Assembly (NCBI GenBank): GCA_034620365.1
Contig: JAQGEQ010000299.1
Location: forward strand, 868,001 to 932,000
Source of the DNA: Pegea sp. RAD2-039
Lineage: Eukaryota > Chordata > Thaliacea > Salpida > Salpidae
Direction: 5' to 3'
Length of the DNA stretch: 64,000 bases
Shown here: positions 60,598 to 64,000 of the stretch, piece after piece
Layout: the number at the start of each line of letters is the position of its first letter
Position numbering within the stretch: the stretch's first letter is position 1
Program-made: the position numbers and the translations under genes
Notes under the pieces: generated by a model
Database searches by the model: none
What the model was told of the DNA's origin: nothing
Seen by the model: the letters and a program-made list of their open reading frames with translations, nothing else

Positions 60598-61539
60598 ATA
60601 TATCGAATGCTAACATTTCTTCTATTTCTTAATCATTCAAAACTATTGAAAAACTATAAACGATCTTCTAATTTCTTTTTTTAAAGTTGAACAATCTTTG
60701 AAAAGTTTTTTTATAAATATTCAAATACTAAAAGGTTAAAGAAAATAATTTCACCTATATTATAATAATTTGATTTATATATATAATCGAATAAATGCAG
60801 CCAAATAAAGTTTGTTTGCAATTGATGTCTTTTTGTTAGTTTTCATTATTAGTAAAGCTGAAATGTAAATTATGAGATCTAATGAAACTGATTACATTGT
60901 CTTAATAAAGTTGTAACATTGTAACATTAGCTGAAACCCTTTTGAAATTAACTTTAAATGTCTTTATTCGAGGTTAGTTCATTTCTATTTATATCAGTTT
61001 AATTTCAACGTATTTATTAAGTAATCAAATTTTGAAAATTTGTTTTAAATTTTATAAAGCAGTTGTAATATCATAAAGGTAATTTAAACATCAAGCATGA
61101 TATATGAGTAAATAACTTGTTTGGATATGGACTGTCATAGTGATATTAATCCTTCCATAAAGAATGCAGTTCTTTTTATCCTACCCTTTGAAAGTTATTA
61201 ATAAAAATACAAATAGTATTACTGAAAGATGTTACAATTTTCTATTTGTTGACGAATAAGCTGAAGTTGTGTTCTTTTAAAGTTTAATCACTTGTTTTTT
61301 TTATTATTACGGCTATAAAACAGAAATTTATACCTTAATTCACTTAGAATAGATTATTTCTACCTAAATTAGTTCATAAAATAGAAATATTGCGTGAGCC
61401 CTAGCTTAAGTGGAAATGATTACATTATTTTTTATAATATTACAACAGATATATAATATTTTCTTAGACATGCAAGCAATAATAATTATCAGTTTTATTT
61501 TCTCATAGCTGTCATTTTAAAATTAATTCTTTTTAGGTT

Positions 61540-61710
61540 ATTTATATTTTTTGTAATTATACAGCGTTATACTGCGTAAAGAACTTATTCCCTGCAATTG
61601 GTTAGTTGTATTTTTTATATCCTGTTTATATATAAAAGTTGTATTATTTTTGAGATTATGTGTTACGAATAGGGGCTCTTTTAAGGCACTCTCCTTCGCG
61701 TCTTTTGAAA
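61540..61710 (+). mobile_element. 3' UTR fragment of the CR1/L2-like LINE
   Basis: The sequence runs parallel to the LINE 3' UTR at 46.03-46.2 kb (TTTGTAATTATACAGCGTTA against CTTTGTAATTGTTCACTGTT) and ends with GGGGCTCTTTTAAGGCACTC and TCCTTCGCGT, a diverged form of the shared tail, then AAATAAATAAA. It lies just past the end of tandem unit 3. Confidence 0.6.
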
Positions 61711-61849
61711 TAAATAAATTGTTTTTTGCCATAAGTTTTTTTTTTCAAAAATAATAAGTTTATTTTCATGTTTTAAGTATACTTATTCAAAATTGAATAC
61801 AAGCCTACAAACTTTTTTCGGAAATTATCTTTAACACTCTAATAATAAG

Positions 61850-62880
61850 GCCTGCTTTGGCCGAGAACGGCCACCTTTGTTATGCTGTAAGTGATGGTGT
61901 TAAAAATAAAGGAAAACACGGTGAGATGCAAAAGAACTAAACAACACCGAAAAATACAAAACAGCTGAAAGTATTTTTGGTTTCTTCCTTTTCGTTGAAG
62001 CTGGCTTTTCTTCTTTATCCTTCTTTTGTTTGTAGAGAGCGCCATTTGGAGTGATCTGCTGCAACATACCCCAATTGCTGGTGTTGATGTTAAGCGATTT
62101 CATATCGCGCTCGTAATTATTCGTAAGGTGAAGATAAGGACGGCTGATGTTTTGTTTTCTTTTCGATAGCTTCTCATACAACAGATCCTTTAGGAACCGC
62201 CCGTCTTACATCTGATAGACACGCCTAAACCGGCAAAGTCTTTGCTTGCGCAATATGTTGTACATTGCTGTCAGGCCAGTGTGATTCAAGACTTTTTTGG
62301 TTGAGTGTTTTTACTACTACCTTAAACGTAATATACAACGAAGGCAACGAAAATGAATTGAGCTTATTTTCCTCAGTTTTCGGCAAAGTTAAAGTTTCGC
62401 TGACGTACAATAGCATACCACAAACGAAGGTTTTATAGATGGCAGCTTTGGTTTTGAGACATAGCTTTGGAATCTCCCAGACTGTGAGGATAAACCATGC
62501 ATATGTACCAGACGCCTCACCGATGCGGCTGTTGGTCTTGGCTTCTATTGATTATGTCATTTTGAGATGAAATAGACAAACTAAATAGTCTCTACGTCAC
62601 AGCCATTGATGTTGCCTAGCTGTGGAACCTCGACTAAGATTTTTTTGTTATTTTTAGACTGTTTTTCATTCCAAATTCTATACAGGCTATTAAAAATCAG
62701 TCCATCAGCATCTGTAGATCTTTTGCTGAATAAGCAACGATAACTGCGTCATCAGCAAATTTTAAATTTTTTAGAGTCAAATTTATAGGGTCTTTATAAA
62801 TAGAGTATTTTTCAACAGACTTCGTGCATATGAAGTTCATTATCAGCAAAGAAACACTAAAATTGTAAGTAGGTAACAAT
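61850..62880 (-). mobile_element. Second LINE family, decayed reverse transcriptase fragment
   Basis: Minus-strand frames carry, in order, the RT catalytic region LKFADDAVIVAYSAKDLQML (near 62700-62760), LLYVSETLTLPKTEENKLNS (near 62360-62415), the HWPDSNVQHIAQAK region, and RPYLHLTNNYERDMKSLNIN (near 62080-62140) with a Lys-rich end. This order and wording are those of the C-terminal half of a non-LTR element distinct from the CR1-like family above. Frame changes and stops between the blocks show that it is dead. I do not assign the clade. Confidence 0.7.
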
Positions 62881-63721
62881 TACAGCTTCAATCTTAACTA
62901 TAAGCTTAGTGTTTATATATCTGGATGTAAACATTAAAAAAGAAACGTTTTTAATACTAGAAATTATTATTTTTATATCAAAAAATTTATAACTTTTGAT
63001 TAATATTTAAGTAGCTTTTCAAATAATTATTTCCTTATTATTATGTTTAAAATACCTCTTTTGTTGGGAGCCCAACTTATAATCATTTATCTTATTTTTT
63101 TTCAATAATAATGTTAACATAAGCATAGATTTTCAAACTTTAGTAATACATTAAAAGGCCTTATCTTTTCTTTAGATTTTGTTTTAGATATTTTAGTCTT
63201 AATAATTCTTTTGTACAAATCTCTTGCAAAATTGTCAAAATTTTTTGTTGGAAATTAAAAAAAGAAACAAATAATATTAAATGGTTGATATTTATATAAA
63301 TGGCTGAAATTTATGTATTATGTGAGTTCAAGGCTTTTAAGACTTTGGTTTTTTATTATGAACACTTTGATGGAAATACTTATGATTGATATTCATTTGA
63401 TGTTTATTCAATAGACATTTAAACCACACATTTAAATGAATTAAAGTTTATTCCAGTTATTCGACTTCTCTTGAATCATTTAATTATTCCAACACTATAA
63501 TAAGTAAGCAATTGGTTTTTAAGATAAAATGATTTTTAAAACTATTCAAAAAATATATATTATACATCCTATAAAATATTCTTGAAATATTGATAATAAC
63601 TTTCGACTTTCTATTATTTCTTAAACTAAAAAATATATACTTAAACGATTAATTTCTGTATACAAGATTTATATTAGTACATTTAATATAGGCTCATTAA
63701 TTTTTTGTTTGATAGTGCAGT
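62881..63721. other. Upstream region of gene E
   Basis: Non-coding. GAACACTTTGATGGAAATAC near 63360 resembles the left flank of the promoter motif of C and D (GAACACTTTTAATG) without an intact palindrome. Confidence 0.35.
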
Positions 63722-64000
63722 ATGTGTTTTATCAAATTTATTTTAATTTTGGGATTTCTTTCAAAAGTTGGTAAGTACTTGTAAAATTATAATAAAGAAT
63801 TTAACATAATAACTATACCACTAAAAATCGTTATCTGAAAAGTTAAAATGTATTATAAAAAAATTACTATGGTAAAATATATAATATTTAGTGACAATAG
63901 ATTTTTTAAATAGATAATTATAGTTTATATTTACATTTAATTAACAGACGGGTTGGGCTCTTACACTAAAATATCCGCGTTAGGAAAAAAAGCTTACTTT
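63722..64000 (+). CDS. Receptor gene E, partial (start of a seventh CTLD gene)
   Basis: Exon 1 is 63722-63770 (signal peptide MCFIKFILILGFLSKV; donor GTTG|GTAAGT, phase 1), and exon 2 opens at 63948 after TTAACAG with the family's DG(L/F)G start (DGLGSYTKISALGKKAYF), running off the end of the window. Exon 1 and the exon 2 opening match genes A, B and C, so a CTLD exon of about 438 nt is expected beyond the edge. The GT donor is like gene C and unlike A, B and D. Confidence 0.8.

Larger units (their letters stand above)
46650..61380. repeat. Tandem segmental duplication, three units carrying D genes
   Basis: Unit 1 is about 46650-52300, unit 2 about 52300-58250, and unit 3 about 58250-61380 (truncated). 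Landmarks repeat in order: promoter palindrome (46923, 52580, 58531), D-gene start codon (47502, 53455, 59106), Ig exon (48218, 54165, 59817), and, in units 1 and 2 only, the truncated C copy (50119, 56066). Offsets at the Ig exon are 5947 and 5652 bp; the difference is the insertion before D2. Coding identity is very high, and introns and spacers are nearly as similar, so the duplication is recent. Unit 3 loses similarity near 61380. Unit 1 diverges from the others near its left edge. Boundaries are approximate. Confidence 0.9.

Overview
The window is eukaryotic nuclear DNA: very AT-rich, with genes split into small exons by GT-AG (and several GC-AG) introns, decayed non-LTR retrotransposons and long gene-poor stretches. 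Protein content (C-type lectin and Ig domains, a RWDD2-type protein, secretory signal exons) indicates an invertebrate animal. The base composition and LINE content would fit a hydrozoan cnidarian such as a Hydra relative, or a flatworm, but nothing seen fixes the species.

Layout. 1-14.3 kb is mostly non-coding; splicing logic recovers the 3' end of a minus-strand charged-protein gene (about 2.77-3.92 kb), a two-exon minus-strand gene for a small secreted, dibasic-rich precursor (8.16-8.98 kb), and a tentative two-exon plus-strand gene (10.36-11.11 kb) beside three perfect CRE-like palindromes. 14.3-18.9 kb is a five-exon gene for a secreted single-CTLD protein. 22.5-24.1 kb (minus) is a two-exon gene with a possible Myb/SANT-like domain. 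27.05-28.26 kb is a four-exon RWDD2-like gene.

From 30 kb to the end lies a cluster of C-type-lectin/Ig transmembrane receptor genes, all on the plus strand. There are six full gene models (called A, B, C, D1, D2, D3), the start of a seventh (E, cut by the window end), two truncated copies of C (C' and C''), and an inverted CTLD fragment. All share one exon plan: a signal-peptide exon ending in phase 1, one CTLD exon (438 nt in A, B and C; 447-453 nt in D), an Ig domain split over two exons, a transmembrane exon and lysine-rich cytoplasmic exons. A and B carry in addition one or two copies of an unfamiliar two-exon extracellular module with a conserved WI(H/Y)-V core, an N-glycosylation sequon and two cysteines; A also has a second Ig domain and a possible FN3-like exon. 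D1, D2 and D3, with the C copies, sit on a roughly 5.65-5.95 kb tandem segmental duplication.

Cluster-wide features include a 13-bp RFX/X-box-like palindrome about 0.4-0.9 kb upstream of each full gene, repeated GC-AG splicing of the signal exon, a tract of near identity suggesting gene conversion, and acidic/basic exon pairs in the tails, one carrying an in-frame 24-bp minisatellite. Two LINE families and a tRNA-derived SINE that shares its 3' tail with one of them punctuate the cluster. I infer that the cluster is a rapidly evolving cell-surface recognition (immune or allorecognition-type) family; function is not shown by sequence alone.
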